The notes under the pieces: model-generated
Databases searched by the model: none
Told to the model about the DNA's origin: nothing
Seen by the model: the letters and a program-made list of their open reading frames with translations, nothing else
Shown here: one piece after another, positions 1-5,393 of the stretch
How positions within the stretch are numbered: the first letter of the stretch is position 1
How the letters are laid out: every line of letters begins with the position of its first letter
Translations under genes and position numbers: made by a program
NCBI GenBank assembly: GCA_947178565.1
Contig: CAMWYV010000099.1
Span: forward strand, 1-5,424
DNA from: an uncultured Porphyromonadaceae bacterium
GTDB lineage: Bacteria; Bacteroidota; Bacteroidia; Bacteroidales; Muribaculaceae
DNA: 5,424 bases
Reading direction: 5' to 3'

Positions 1-4
1 AGCC

Positions 5-10
5 AGGAGG
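5..10 (+). promoter_or_regulatory. Shine-Dalgarno-like AGGAGG ahead of the first gene
   Basis: A full AGGAGG lies 17 bases before the ATG at 28, separated by an A/T-only run. That spacing is longer than the usual 5-10 bases, and Bacteroidota rely little on Shine-Dalgarno pairing. It may therefore be a weak or fortuitous site. It is the only such strong motif seen ahead of any gene in the window. The promoter of this operon lies left of the window. Confidence 0.3.
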
Positions 11-27
11 CAACATTATTATTTATT

Positions 28-570
28 ATGAAGAAGTTTCTTCTTGCACTGGGTGTTATGTTTACTACCCTCTCTTTCAGTGTTAACGCACAAACGGTTT
101 CCGCCGACTTTTCATCACTGGACAAACTTGTAGAAAAGCTGTCAAAGGCATGTGACAAAGCGCCTAAACCTTGTGGCGAAGGTGATATCGACGGTTTTGT
201 TAAGGGCAACGAGACCGCAGCTCGTGGCGCAGTTGAAACGGCTAAAAAACTCCACAATCTTTACTCACGCCAGATCGGGGAATCTGAAAACGGTGTGCAG
301 GATGTTACCGTAACCAAACCCACTAAGGAAGACTGGGCAGACCTTGCGGCTACTGTTGCGACCCAGACCGCCGGTATGGCTCAACTCGGCATCTCTGCAA
401 AAAAGGCTGCCGAAGCAGTAAAAAAAGCCGACAAGATGAAAGCGATCAAACTTGCTAAACCTGTGAAATGGGCAACTGACATCATGCCCGTAACCGGTGA
501 AGCCCTTGCTGAAGAGGCAAAAGCTATCGATCAGATCATCAAACTCATCAAATCAGACGACAATTTATGA
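28..570 (+). CDS. Small secreted Ala/Lys-rich helical protein, unknown family
   Basis: This 180-residue protein belongs to no family I recognise. Residues 1-21 form a clear signal peptide (MKKF start, hydrophobic core, cleavage after VNA before Gln22), so the mature protein of about 159 residues is exported. No lipobox is present. The mature part is mostly helix-favouring, rich in Ala and Lys, with no transmembrane segment. Two Cys (42 and 49) flank a Lys/Pro-rich turn and could form a small disulfide loop. Residues 105-175 look like several amphipathic helices. The ATG at 28 gives the complete signal peptide, so this start is secure. It is the first gene seen of a coupled operon and its TGA overlaps the next ATG. 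All nine Ile codons are ATC, unlike the genes after it, which suggests high expression. It could be a structural component or a client of the CsgG-like protein encoded next, but that is inference. Confidence 0.9.
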   Translation: MKKFLLALGVMFTTLSFSVNAQTVSADFSSLDKLVEKLSKACDKAPKPCGEGDIDGFVKGNETAARGAVETAKKLHNLYSRQIGESENGVQDVTVTKPTKEDWADLAATVATQTAGMAQLGISAKKAAEAVKKADKMKAIKLAKPVKWATDIMPVTGEALAEEAKAIDQIIKLIKSDDNL

Positions 571-1406
571 TTAATACGGTGAAAGCCGTCTGTATCAGCG
601 TTATGATTGCTGTGGGAGGGGGTAGTGCCTTCTCACAGCAATCTTCTGATTCCAGACCGGTAGTTGGTGTAGCGGAATTTTCATGTCAGGAGAATTCGCC
701 TTATACGGGGCTTGTGACTGAAAAAGTGGTAGAGATGCTCACTAATACACGCCGTTTCAGGGTGGTTGACCGAACGAGCATAGACAAAGTCCGATCTGAA
801 CTCGAGTTGCAGAAATCAGAGGCATTTCTCGACAGTAAAAATCTGGTGGAACAGGATATAGCTGTCGCTGCCGAAAAGATGATTACCGGTCATATAGTCA
901 AAATACCTGTCTATCGTATGAAGAATCCGGACGGCTCTGTGAGAGGATTTAAAGCGAGTGTGGGATTTGAAATGAAAGTTGTCGATGTCGCCACCGGTTT
1001 GAGTAGTGAAGCTACCAGTTTTCAAGGGAAGGCATCTCAGGAATGTATGAGTGCGGAAGCTGCGGTCAATATGGCGATGCAGTCTATTCAAAATGAAATT
1101 GCCGAATGGTTTCGCAGTAATTTCCCTGTAACTTGCACGCTGACTCGTATAATTGACGGCAAGACCATACTTGTCAACGCGGGCTCCGAGCAAGGTATTA
1201 AACCGGGAAATGTATTGAAAATAGAAGCAATCGAGATGTTGGACGGACAGCCGTATCACAAATTATTGGGAGAAGTTAAGGTAAAAACTGTGGCGGGCCC
1301 TAATTTTTCTGAATGCGATGTACCCAAAAAGGTTATGGAAAATGTCCGCTCCTACTTTGACAATGCCATTAAAATTAATTGTGAACTAAAACAACCGAAG
1401 AAATGA
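567..1406 (+). CDS. CsgG-like secreted protein with C-terminal FlgT-type beta domain
   Basis: This 279-residue protein has a signal peptide cut after AFS at 23 (Gln24 follows). Residues 31-183 match the CsgG-like pattern: a PVVGVAEF first strand, a helix ending in MLTNTRRFRVVDR, a glutamate/leucine-rich helix, an AAEKMITGHI segment, then strands ending in VVDVATG and a long helix at 160-183. Residues 186-250 form a beta-rich domain with GKTILVNAGSEQGIKPGNVLKI. This resembles the C-terminal domain often attached to CsgG or FlgT-like proteins. CsgG of curli systems is a lipoprotein forming an outer-membrane export pore. This protein has no lipobox, so it is probably periplasmic or anchored through partners, and whether it forms a pore cannot be told. 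Its ATG overlaps the preceding stop (ATGA), and its own stop overlaps the next start, implying translational coupling. No curli-type subunit or other curli genes are visible nearby. Confidence 0.85.
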   Translation: MINTVKAVCISVMIAVGGGSAFSQQSSDSRPVVGVAEFSCQENSPYTGLVTEKVVEMLTNTRRFRVVDRTSIDKVRSELELQKSEAFLDSKNLVEQDIAVAAEKMITGHIVKIPVYRMKNPDGSVRGFKASVGFEMKVVDVATGLSSEATSFQGKASQECMSAEAAVNMAMQSIQNEIAEWFRSNFPVTCTLTRIIDGKTILVNAGSEQGIKPGNVLKIEAIEMLDGQPYHKLLGEVKVKTVAGPNFSECDVPKKVMENVRSYFDNAIKINCELKQPKK

Positions 1407-1849
1407 ATCGTGTCATTTTATTGATGCTTTCGCTTATATTGGCGGGTAATATCTCGATATTCGCCCAATATCAGGTAAATCATATCTCTACAACGGGAGA
1501 AAATATGACTTTCAGAGTGGTTGGATATGGGAAGAATTCAAAAAAAGCATCTGACAATGCAGAACTAAGCGTGATTAAGGCTTTAATGTTTGAAGGAATA
1601 CCTAACAGCCAGCAGCACATCCCGATGGTGCCAGAAACAGAGACACAGGCTCTTAAAGAACACAAAAAGGCGCTAAATTCCTTTTTCGCAGGTGAATATA
1701 AAAGTGAAATAGTACGATCGGTTATTGTCCGTAAATTCGGTAAGGATGCCAACAAACAAAAGACAATAACCCTTGAAGTCACTGTGAATATCCGCGCATT
1801 GAGAAATAAACTTGAAAGAATTGGTGTTATAAGAAAATTCGGATTATGA
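1403..1849 (+). CDS. Small secreted protein, weakly LPP20/FlgP-like
   Basis: This 148-residue protein has a signal peptide cut after IFA at 21 (Gln22 follows). The mature part has a strand (MTFRVVGYGKN), a helix with regularly spaced Ala (KKASDNAELSVIKALMF), a Gly/Pro loop, then a helix and two strands (SEIVRSVIVRKFG and TITLEVTVNI). It ends in a basic helix and an RKFGL terminus. The strand plus Ala-spaced helix plus two-strand layout recalls the LPP20/FlgP-type fold of small envelope proteins, but the resemblance is weak and I do not claim membership. LPP20 members are usually lipoproteins, and this one has no Cys at all. Both ends share ATGA overlaps with neighbours, so it is co-translated with the CsgG-like gene before it. 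A role as an accessory envelope subunit is inference from context. Confidence 0.8.
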   Translation: MNRVILLMLSLILAGNISIFAQYQVNHISTTGENMTFRVVGYGKNSKKASDNAELSVIKALMFEGIPNSQQHIPMVPETETQALKEHKKALNSFFAGEYKSEIVRSVIVRKFGKDANKQKTITLEVTVNIRALRNKLERIGVIRKFGL

Positions 1850-2724
1850 GGTATTTAATATATTGCAGGCTATTTCTTGTCTTTCAATTCCTTACTTTCG
1901 CTTTTTATATGTCAGCACAGCAGGCGACCGTTCAACCCAAAATAATGGTAGTGCCTTTTGTGAAAGAGGGTGAGGACATTCGTACTGTTTTAGAAGAGGA
2001 TGCCGATAAGCGCATTGTTCTTACTAAGGTTAAAGAAGCCTTTGACTCAAGAGGATTCACTACGGTCGATTTTTTGGGAAAGTTAAAAGCCGGATCGGTT
2101 CAGTCAGGAATGTCAGATGAGCAGCAGTCGGATTTGAAGTCCATGATAATTGCATCTTCAGGTGCTGATATATATGTTGACACTGAGATGATTATTAATA
2201 AGTCTGGTTCCGGAAATGCGGTGAAAGTAATCATCACGGCATATGATATCAGTACCGGCGGGTCTCTCTCTAACAAGGTTGGAGATAGCGGCAAGTTCTA
2301 TACCGATGATTTCGGACGGCTTGGATCTAAGGCAATTGAAAGTTGCGCCGATGATTTTCTGAATGTGATGCAGACTAAGTTCAATGATATGGTGCAAAAC
2401 GGAAGGTCATTGAATATGACAATCGGTTTTGATGAGGGCTCTCAATACAATATGAACTCGGAATTAGGTGACGAAATGCTCACCATTGCCGACCTTATTG
2501 AGATGTGGTTGGAAGAAAATGCATATCAGGGTAACTTTCATGTTCAGGGCACTACCGCGACCAAAATGATTGTGGATGACGTCAGAATCCCGCTCAAAGA
2601 CTCGAAGGGAAATAATTATTCAGTGGCTGCTTTCGGACGCGAATTTCTAAAGTTCGCACGCAAACATGGATTGAAGATTACCCGTAACATTGTTAATAAT
2701 TCACTCATTATCACAATATCATAA
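1846..2724 (+). CDS. Secreted protein resembling DUF6175
   Basis: This 292-residue protein has a signal peptide of about 24 residues, cut after MSA before Gln25. The start MRYLIYCRLF is a little long and contains a Cys that is not in a lipobox. The mature protein opens with a PKIMVVPF strand, followed by an acidic helix (49-69) and SRGFTTVDFLGKL. It continues with a segment ending in GADIYVDTEM (106-115), a strand pair around VKVIITAYDISTG (127-138), and a helix ending in FNDMVQNGR (179-187). A second half runs through DLIEMWLEENAYQGNFHV and VDDVRIPLKDSKG. From memory this order matches Bacteroidales proteins annotated as DUF6175, whose function is unknown. The first half, with a 'VVPF...DSRGF.TVD...GADI' rhythm, also resembles CsgG/LpoB-type alpha/beta domains, so it may be a distant structural relative of the CsgG-like gene product. 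It overlaps the upstream stop by ATGA. Confidence 0.85.
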   Translation: MRYLIYCRLFLVFQFLTFAFYMSAQQATVQPKIMVVPFVKEGEDIRTVLEEDADKRIVLTKVKEAFDSRGFTTVDFLGKLKAGSVQSGMSDEQQSDLKSMIIASSGADIYVDTEMIINKSGSGNAVKVIITAYDISTGGSLSNKVGDSGKFYTDDFGRLGSKAIESCADDFLNVMQTKFNDMVQNGRSLNMTIGFDEGSQYNMNSELGDEMLTIADLIEMWLEENAYQGNFHVQGTTATKMIVDDVRIPLKDSKGNNYSVAAFGREFLKFARKHGLKITRNIVNNSLIITIS

Positions 2725-2725
2725 T

Positions 2726-3688
2726 ATGAAGTCTCCAATCAGATGGGAATTAATGCTGACTGTGATTGTCAGTTTATTCAGTGTTCAGACTTTATTCGGT
2801 CAAGGGTTACCGATAATGGCTGTTGTTGATAACAGATCTATCGATGTGTCACAGATAGCCAAAAGTCTGTATGCGAGGCTCAATACCGCCCTACATACAG
2901 CCGGAGTTCACTCCGAAGGAGGAGAAGGTCTTTACCTGGTAGGTGAACTCATTCCTGTGTCAGAGGAGACTGTTGAAACAGGAATGAAAAAAATTGTGAT
3001 AAAAAACTTTGAACTTTCTCTCCGTCTTGAGCACCCACAGCTGGATCTGAAGTTCGGCCATACAATTATTCCACTGAAGGGTTCCGGATTAACCTCCACC
3101 AAAGCAGCGATGGATGCGATTCAACATCTGAACCCATCCGCCTCATCCATCCAAAATTTCATCACGACTTCGGCGACTAAGGCACATGAGTATTATTTGA
3201 CTCACATTGATGCCATCATTGATAAAGCGAATGTATTGAGTAAATCAGGTGAGTATGATGAGGCGATTGCGTTGCTGTGGGCTTGCCCAAACACCACTGC
3301 CATACATTTAAAGGTGTATCAGGCTTTAGAAAAGATATATTCAGCCAGGCAAAACCACGAATGCTCCATGATCATGAAGCAGGCAGAAAGTGCATATGCT
3401 CTTAAAAAATATGATGAAATGAAGCAACTGCTTGACATGATCGACACCAATAGCGATTGTGCCGCTTCAGCTTCTGAATTAGCAAAAAAAGCCGGAATTG
3501 AAATCCGCGATGACGAAAAAGCTGCTCTTGCCCGTGAAGAACGCGAACGTGAGCGAGCATACACATCAGCGGAAAAAGACAAGCAGCGGGAATATAATCT
3601 CGAAAAGCAACGAATCTCGGCTATTTCCGATATAGCGAAGGAATATCTCCGCAATCATCACACCACATATCATTATTACGCGCTTTGA
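2726..3688 (+). CDS. Secreted TPR-like protein with charged helical tail
   Basis: This is a 320-residue protein if begun at the ATG at 2726, one base after the preceding TAA. The frame stays open upstream to a TTG at 2690. However, the ATG gives a proper signal peptide (MKSPIRWELML, core to 24, cleavage after LFG before Gln26), so the shorter form is preferred. Residues 27-160 form an alpha/beta domain opening with LPIMAVVDNRS. Residues 163-257 contain two TPR-like helical hairpins, with SGEYDEAIALL and KKYDEMKQLLD as the clearest repeats. Four Cys (187, 213, 245 and an earlier Trp-Ala-Cys context at the first) lie only in this part, apart from none elsewhere in the mature chain: the visible ones are 187, 213 and 245. 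Residues 260-300 are an Arg/Glu/Lys-rich helix, probably coiled coil. The end is aromatic (TYHYYAL). TPRs usually bind proteins, so a scaffold role for the operon products is likely but inferred. The layout resembles uncharacterised Bacteroidales secreted proteins. Confidence 0.85.
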   Translation: MKSPIRWELMLTVIVSLFSVQTLFGQGLPIMAVVDNRSIDVSQIAKSLYARLNTALHTAGVHSEGGEGLYLVGELIPVSEETVETGMKKIVIKNFELSLRLEHPQLDLKFGHTIIPLKGSGLTSTKAAMDAIQHLNPSASSIQNFITTSATKAHEYYLTHIDAIIDKANVLSKSGEYDEAIALLWACPNTTAIHLKVYQALEKIYSARQNHECSMIMKQAESAYALKKYDEMKQLLDMIDTNSDCAASASELAKKAGIEIRDDEKAALAREERERERAYTSAEKDKQREYNLEKQRISAISDIAKEYLRNHHTTYHYYAL

Positions 3689-3789
3689 CAGCGGTATCTT
3701 CTTAGACATGGGGTTGCAATTCAGATTAATCAATGACTATATAAATTCATAATCAGATCACTATTTAATTAATTCAAAAATCAACATCT
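3689..3789. other. A/T-rich spacer between operon and lipoprotein pair
   Basis: These 101 bases have no gene and no convincing terminator. They contain the perfect palindrome GATTAATC (3724-3731), a TAATCA direct repeat at 3727-3732 and 3750-3755, and TTAATTAA shortly before the next gene. No full TAnnTTTG promoter box was found, so the lipoprotein genes may be read through from the operon or use a degenerate promoter. The sequence just before the ATG at 3790 is A-rich with no Shine-Dalgarno motif. Confidence 0.5.
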
Positions 3790-4188
3790 ATGAAAATTAG
3801 GTTTATTGCAATGGCTCTGTTTGCCATAACGCTTGGTTCATGTACCACAACTCAAAGGACTCACACTGCATCTACACTTGATGTCAATGCCTCCATTGTT
3901 AACCGTTCTTATGCAGACCTTACTGTGGCGTCAACTAAAGTTTCCTATACTTTGAATGTATCCGGTGAATATAAGAATCAGGGAGAATCAGCTCTTAAGG
4001 ATGCAGCCGTAGCTAAACTTTTGTCAACAAACGGAAATGCTGATGTTTTGGTTGCTCCTGACTTTGAGATTTATCGGGTAGATGGAAAAATCAAGAGTGT
4101 CACGGTTAAAGGTTATCCGGCATTTTACCGCAATATCCACCCCATGACTCAGTCAGAGGCGGAGATTGTCAATCTATCAAGAAAATAA
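3790..4188 (+). CDS. Small lipoprotein of the VTVxGYPAxY type
   Basis: This 132-residue lipoprotein precursor has an MKIRF start and the lipobox LGSC, with the lipid-modified Cys at 18. The residues after Cys (TTTQRTHT) lack the acidic cluster that marks surface-exported Bacteroidota lipoproteins, so the periplasmic face of the outer membrane is the likely location. The mature part has YADLTVASTKVSYT (41-54), a helix with ALKDAAVAKLL (68-78), NADVLVAPDF (83-92) and SVTVKGYPAFYRNIH (103-117). The 'ADV.V.P' and 'VTV.GYPA.Y.N' signatures are, from memory, common in uncharacterised Bacteroidota lipoproteins. The next gene encodes a clear paralogue of the whole mature chain. Function is unknown. 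The start is secure because it gives a complete lipoprotein signal. Confidence 0.88.
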   Translation: MKIRFIAMALFAITLGSCTTTQRTHTASTLDVNASIVNRSYADLTVASTKVSYTLNVSGEYKNQGESALKDAAVAKLLSTNGNADVLVAPDFEIYRVDGKIKSVTVKGYPAFYRNIHPMTQSEAEIVNLSRK

Positions 4189-4191
4189 AGT

Positions 4192-5127
4192 ATGAATAAC
4201 AGCTTAATCACAGGTGTGCTCGCTGCTCTGACATTAAGCTCTTGCTCTGTAACCCAGCGGACTCACACAGTCTCGTCAGTTCCGGTTGAAACACAAGTTT
4301 ATAATGTGACTGTTGCAGACCTTGATGTGAAAGAAGAAAAGGCAACCTCAACATCAGATTGGAAGTGGAATTTGTTTTCAACATTTTCTCTGTCAAAAGT
4401 AAAAAAAGAAGCAGAGGCTCAATTGCTCAATGCTACCAGTGCTGATGTCATAGTGGAGCCCCAATATATTGTGGAGCGGAGAGGTGTACTCAGAGGGGGC
4501 AGCGTAACTGTATCCGGCTACCCGGCACGATACACGAACTTCCACACCATAACTGATACGGAAGCCACAGCATTAGTATCAAAAGATACTATTTCTGTGA
4601 AAAACAAACCGGTTATCACTCTTTCAAGACTGCATATTTCAGGTCCGGCACTAACGCCGATTGTAAAATCCTCAATTAAGTTGAGTTCTAATATTCCATC
4701 AAGATCATTTATTAATCTTATAGGAGGCACGAGTATTTACGCTGATAATGATTATTTAGGCTATTCTGCAGGGCTTATGTATGGTCACCACGGTAAGTCG
4801 TTGGGCTGGTATGTCAAAGGGACTTATGCCTATAACGATGATTATTGTGAAGTTAAGGATTATAGCTTAACTGCCGGTATTATTAAACCATTTACTCGTG
4901 CGTTAAGTGTGTTTGCTGGGGCAGGTGTCGGATATTTCTCGGAATCTGACTATGACTATTATTGGGAATCCTACACAGAAGAATGTATTTCAATACCATT
5001 TGATTTGGGGGCTCAGTTCACCATTAAAAAGTTTAATATTTTGGTGGGTTGCAGCTATACACTTAATACAACTTATCCGGATTACTGGCACATAAGACCT
5101 TTTGTCGGTGTAGGATTATCATTCTGA
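4192..5127 (+). CDS. Lipoprotein with C-terminal eight-strand outer-membrane barrel
   Basis: This 311-residue precursor has the lipobox LSSC (Cys18). Residues 18-130 parallel the preceding lipoprotein: TQRTHT after the Cys, VADLDV (41-46), EAEAQLL (73-79), SADVIVEP (83-90) and SVTVSGYPARYTNFH (104-118). A Trp-containing insert sits at 56-68. A linker (131-170) leads to residues 171-311, where I can draw eight alternating amphipathic strands rich in Gly and aromatics: near 172-183, 189-200, 204-214, 224-235, 238-250, 266-279, 281-292 and 299-311. The chain ends in VGVGLSF, with the terminal Phe typical of outer-membrane barrels. It therefore looks like an OmpA/OmpX-size barrel tethered by a lipid at its periplasmic N-terminal domain. 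Lack of acidic residues after Cys fits that topology. It starts 3 bases after the preceding stop, so the two are surely co-transcribed, and a terminator follows. The role could be adhesion, stability or anchoring; nothing in the sequence decides. Confidence 0.87.
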   Translation: MNNSLITGVLAALTLSSCSVTQRTHTVSSVPVETQVYNVTVADLDVKEEKATSTSDWKWNLFSTFSLSKVKKEAEAQLLNATSADVIVEPQYIVERRGVLRGGSVTVSGYPARYTNFHTITDTEATALVSKDTISVKNKPVITLSRLHISGPALTPIVKSSIKLSSNIPSRSFINLIGGTSIYADNDYLGYSAGLMYGHHGKSLGWYVKGTYAYNDDYCEVKDYSLTAGIIKPFTRALSVFAGAGVGYFSESDYDYYWESYTEECISIPFDLGAQFTIKKFNILVGCSYTLNTTYPDYWHIRPFVGVGLSF

Positions 5128-5130
5128 ATA

Positions 5131-5149
5131 TTGACATTTGAGATGTCAA
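5131..5149 (+). repeat. Perfect 7-bp hairpin after the last stop codon
   Basis: TTGACAT and ATGTCAA form a perfect 7-bp stem around the loop TTGAG, starting 3 bases after the stop at 5127. No T tract follows it directly, so it is not a terminator on its own. It lies 4-5 bases ahead of the stronger terminator hairpin and may stabilise the mRNA 3' end or be an operator-like palindrome. Confidence 0.5.
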
Positions 5150-5153
5150 ATAC

Positions 5154-5193
5154 GGGAGGTGTGTCGGTTGGCGCACCTCCTTTGGTTTTATTT
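5154..5193 (+). terminator. Intrinsic terminator of the lipoprotein pair
   Basis: GGAGGTGTG (5155-5163) pairs with CGCACCTCC (5172-5180) over 9 bp with a single G.U pair, around an 8-base loop. A further G.U pair is possible at 5154/5181. The stem is followed by the U-rich tail TTTGGTTTTATTT. Strength, position 27 bases after the stop and orientation all fit a rho-independent terminator for the + strand transcript. Confidence 0.82.
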
Positions 5194-5320
5194 AAAGCGG
5201 ACTCATGATAAGGGTCGGACGTTTTTTAATTCATCAGAATGGCGGTATGTTTATCTTGAACCGGTGAATTCTCAGACAAAACTTAAAAATAATTAATACG
5301 GAAATTTTTCTTTAATGAGA
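5194..5320. other. A/T-rich intergenic stretch
   Basis: No open frame of useful length or RNA gene is visible here. The only structure found is an inverted repeat: AATTCATC (5228-5235) against GGTGAATT (5263-5270), 8 pairs with one G.U, enclosing 27 bases. A T6 run at 5222-5227 follows a weak 5-bp stem (5200-5216), too far off to count as a second terminator. Confidence 0.4.
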
Positions 5321-5352
5321 TGTGCGTGGAGGTGAAAAAGTTTTTACCTTTG
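5321..5352 (+). promoter_or_regulatory. Bacteroidota-type promoter (TGTG-N20-TACCTTTG)
   Basis: TACCTTTG at 5345-5352 matches the Bacteroidota housekeeping -7 consensus TAnnTTTG at every fixed base. Twenty bases upstream is TGTG (5321-5324), three of four matches to the -33 element TTTG, at the expected spacing. Transcription should start near 5357-5360 and run rightward out of the window. It lies after a terminator, so it opens a new transcription unit whose gene is not in view. Confidence 0.75.
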
Positions 5353-5365
5353 CAGGTAGTTTAAA

Positions 5366-5393
5366 AGGCAAAGAGCCTCCGGGCGTTTTGCTT
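5366..5393 (+). promoter_or_regulatory. Leader hairpin downstream of the promoter
   Basis: In the predicted 5' leader, AGGCAAAG (5366-5373) pairs with TTTTGCTT (5386-5393) with two G.U pairs. After one A/G mismatch, GCC (5375-5377) pairs with GGC (5382-5384), closing the tetraloop TCCG. The stem begins within about 10 bases of the predicted transcript start, so it could protect the 5' end or affect translation. It is followed by an unstructured A/T-rich stretch to the window end, as expected just before a start codon. No known riboswitch class was recognised. Confidence 0.45.

Noticed and set aside
816..1259. Minus-strand open frame of 147 codons inside the CsgG-like gene
   Set aside because: It lies wholly within a well-supported gene, has no signal peptide or recognisable domain, and is Arg/His/Phe-rich as antisense shadows often are.
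1480..1782. Minus-strand open frame of 100 codons
   Set aside because: Antisense to a clear secreted-protein gene that is coupled on both sides; no domain or start signal seen.
2690..2725. Upstream extension of the TPR-like gene to a TTG start at 2690
   Set aside because: It would overlap the preceding gene by 35 bases and put 12 polar residues before the signal peptide. The ATG at 2726 gives a normal signal peptide and a one-base gap.
3319..3654. Minus-strand open frame of 111 codons, Ser/Arg/Ala-rich
   Set aside because: Its composition is the antisense image of the charged helical tail of the TPR-like protein, so the open frame is a by-product.
28..3688. Classical curli operon
   Set aside because: No curli repeat proteins or CsgE/CsgF-like genes are visible around the CsgG-like gene, and that protein lacks a lipobox.
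3714..3749. Possible promoter (TTG and TAAATTCA) before the first lipoprotein gene
   Set aside because: The -7 candidate lacks the final TG of TAnnTTTG and the spacing to TTG is 25 bases, outside the usual 19-21.
3636..3752. Open frame overlapping the end of the TPR-like gene that could extend it after a frameshift
   Set aside because: The stretch is only 38 codons in A/T-rich DNA, within chance. The native end (aromatic, TYHYYAL) looks like a plausible C-terminus. A homologue alignment at the C-terminus would settle it.
4907..5095. Plus-strand open frame of 62 codons inside the barrel region
   Set aside because: Out-of-frame shadow in the barrel-coding sequence, with no independent start signal or domain.
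5200..5227. Second terminator (GACTC/GGGTC stem and T6 run)
   Set aside because: The stem is only 5 bp with a G.U pair, and five bases separate it from the T run. The terminator at 5154-5193 is much better.
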